The notes under the pieces are model-generated. The model was not told the DNA's origin, ran no database searches, and saw only the letters and a list, made by a program, of their open reading frames with translations. Source: Leptospirillum sp. (GTDB lineage: Bacteria > Nitrospirota > Leptospirillia > Leptospirillales > Leptospirillaceae). Taken from it: a stretch of DNA of 43,768 bases. The DNA lies in NCBI GenBank assembly GCA_027343785.1, contig DAHWKF010000109.1, forward strand, positions 1-43,768, written 5' to 3'. Position numbers and translations under genes: made by a program. How positions within the stretch are numbered: the first letter of the stretch is position 1; the number at the start of each line of letters is the position of its first letter. Below, piece after piece: positions 42,871-43,768 of this stretch.

Positions 42871-43768
42871 ATGGCTTATTTTCAGAAACGAAGCGGATCA
42901 TGGCGAGCAATTGTAAAAAGGAAAGGCCACGAGCGGATCACCCGGACTTTTGATACAAAAGCCGCTGCCGAGCCTTGGGGGAGGCAGGTTGAGGCTGAAA
43001 TGGACCGGGGCGTCTATGTTTCTCGAAAGGAAGCCGAAAGCACCACGCTTTCTGATGCTCTGGACCGGTATGAACGGGAAATCTCCTCCAGCAAAAAGGG
43101 ATATAGGAGAGAGAAGACCCGGGTTACCGTCTGGAAACTCACCCACTGGCAAAACGATTTCTGGCGTCCATCCGGGGTTTCGACATGGCCTCATACCGTG
43201 ATGAACGCATTAAAGCCGAGTATTCCACAAACACTATCCGACTCGAACTCGCCATTATTTCCCATCTGTTCGAAATTGCCCGGAAAGAATGGGGGATGGA
43301 AGGTCTCACCAATCCGGTCAAGTCCATTCGTCTGCCTTCCCCTCCATCAGGCCGGGACCGTAGGCTTCAACCGGGAGAGTTGGAAAAGCTCCTGGAATGC
43401 CTGTCCGAAGAAATGGGCCAGGTGGTCCGCTTCGCTCTTGAGACGGCCATGCGCCGGGGGGAACTCGCCGGGATGACCTGGGAGATGGTGGACCTAAAAA
43501 AAAGAACCGTTACCTTTCCTGAAACGAAAAACGGCCAGAAGAGAATTGTTCCACTGTCCTCCGTTGCCGCGTCAATCCTCAAGGACCGCCTTAGCACCAG
43601 AAGAATCGATGGAGAGGTCTGGAATATCGGACTGGATGCGATCTCCCAGGACTTCGCCAGGGCTTGTCATAAAGCAGATATCTCCGATCTTCACTTTCAC
43701 GATCTCCGGAATGAAGCCACAAGCAGGCTTTTTGAGAAGGGTTTTGATACGATGGAGGTCAGAACTAC
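42871..43768 (+). pseudogene. Tyrosine recombinase (phage-type integrase), frameshifted and cut by the window end
   Basis: The N-terminal 88 codons (MAYFQKRSGSWRAIVKRKGH, then LSDALDRYEREISSSKKGYRREKTRVTVWK) are in one frame; the rest, THPLAKRFLASIRGFDMASY onward, is in another. Adding one A to the AAA at 43135-43137 restores a continuous integrase. The second part has the catalytic Arg in ETAMRRGELAGMTW, the Lys region in TKNGQKRIVPL and HFHDLRNEATS with its HxxR, but the window ends before the Tyr. It could be a true pseudogene or a homopolymer read error. Its place beside the tRNA supports an integrated element. Confidence 0.85.

Noticed and set aside
1..43768. CRISPR array, rRNA operon or insertion sequence
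   Set aside because: No regularly spaced repeats, no rRNA-like stretch and no transposase were found.

Overview
This GC-rich window carries densely packed bacterial housekeeping genes with very short or overlapping junctions. The gene set points to a Gram-negative bacterium: outer-membrane barrels, Slp and RseP families, Tat, and the hpnC/D/E squalene route. The combination of hopanoid precursor genes, formate-tetrahydrofolate ligase, zinc-type L32 and a compact prolyl-tRNA synthetase would fit an acidophilic Nitrospirota such as Leptospirillum. That assignment is an inference from gene content, not a proven identity.

Region 1 (1-300) holds the 3' end of an outer-membrane-like gene and a bidirectional terminator. 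Region 2 (317-22321) is a 22-kb block read entirely on the minus strand. In transcription order it runs radA-tsaB-rimI, then DUF465-tatA/B-tatC-uppP, then fhs, a large secreted protein of unknown function, uppS-cdsA-dxr-rseP-ispG-proS, and DUF177-rpmF-plsX-fabH-fabD-fabG-acpP-fabF-rnc. It joins isoprenoid supply (dxr, ispG), undecaprenyl carrier synthesis and recycling (uppS, uppP), phospholipid synthesis (plsX, cdsA, fab genes), envelope proteolysis (rseP), protein export (tat) and translation (proS, rpmF, rnc, tsaB).

Region 3 (22457-31262) has a small outer-membrane barrel, a tldD-pmbA-LOG operon, a beta-lactamase-fold hydrolase and the hpnD-hpnE-hpnC squalene operon. Region 4 (31426-34000) is a plus-strand operon: creatininase-family amidohydrolase, orphan ParA ATPase, a small probable ribbon-helix-helix partner and an LD-carboxypeptidase that seems to start at CTG. 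Region 5 (34008-38092) has a secreted protein with six internal repeats that looks like a beta-propeller, two short unknown proteins, tRNA-Glu(CTC), a HAD phosphatase and an Slp lipoprotein.

Region 6 (38285-42592) is a tight five-gene unit: DUF4912 protein, PspA/IM30, a membrane-anchored TPR-like protein with a zinc ribbon, a GT28-type glycosyltransferase and a small exported protein. It is the best candidate here for a poorly described envelope-stress system. Region 7 (42603-43768) has tRNA-Leu(TAA) with a clear promoter, an AT-rich spacer and a tyrosine integrase. The integrase carries an apparent single-base frameshift and runs off the window, so this is probably the left edge of an element integrated at the tRNA.

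A theme is translational coupling. Stop and start codons overlap as NTGA at many junctions, with ATGA, GTGA, TTGA and apparently CTGA all present, or as TGATG. No stretch over 300 bases lacks a gene. I saw no CRISPR array, rRNA or insertion sequence.
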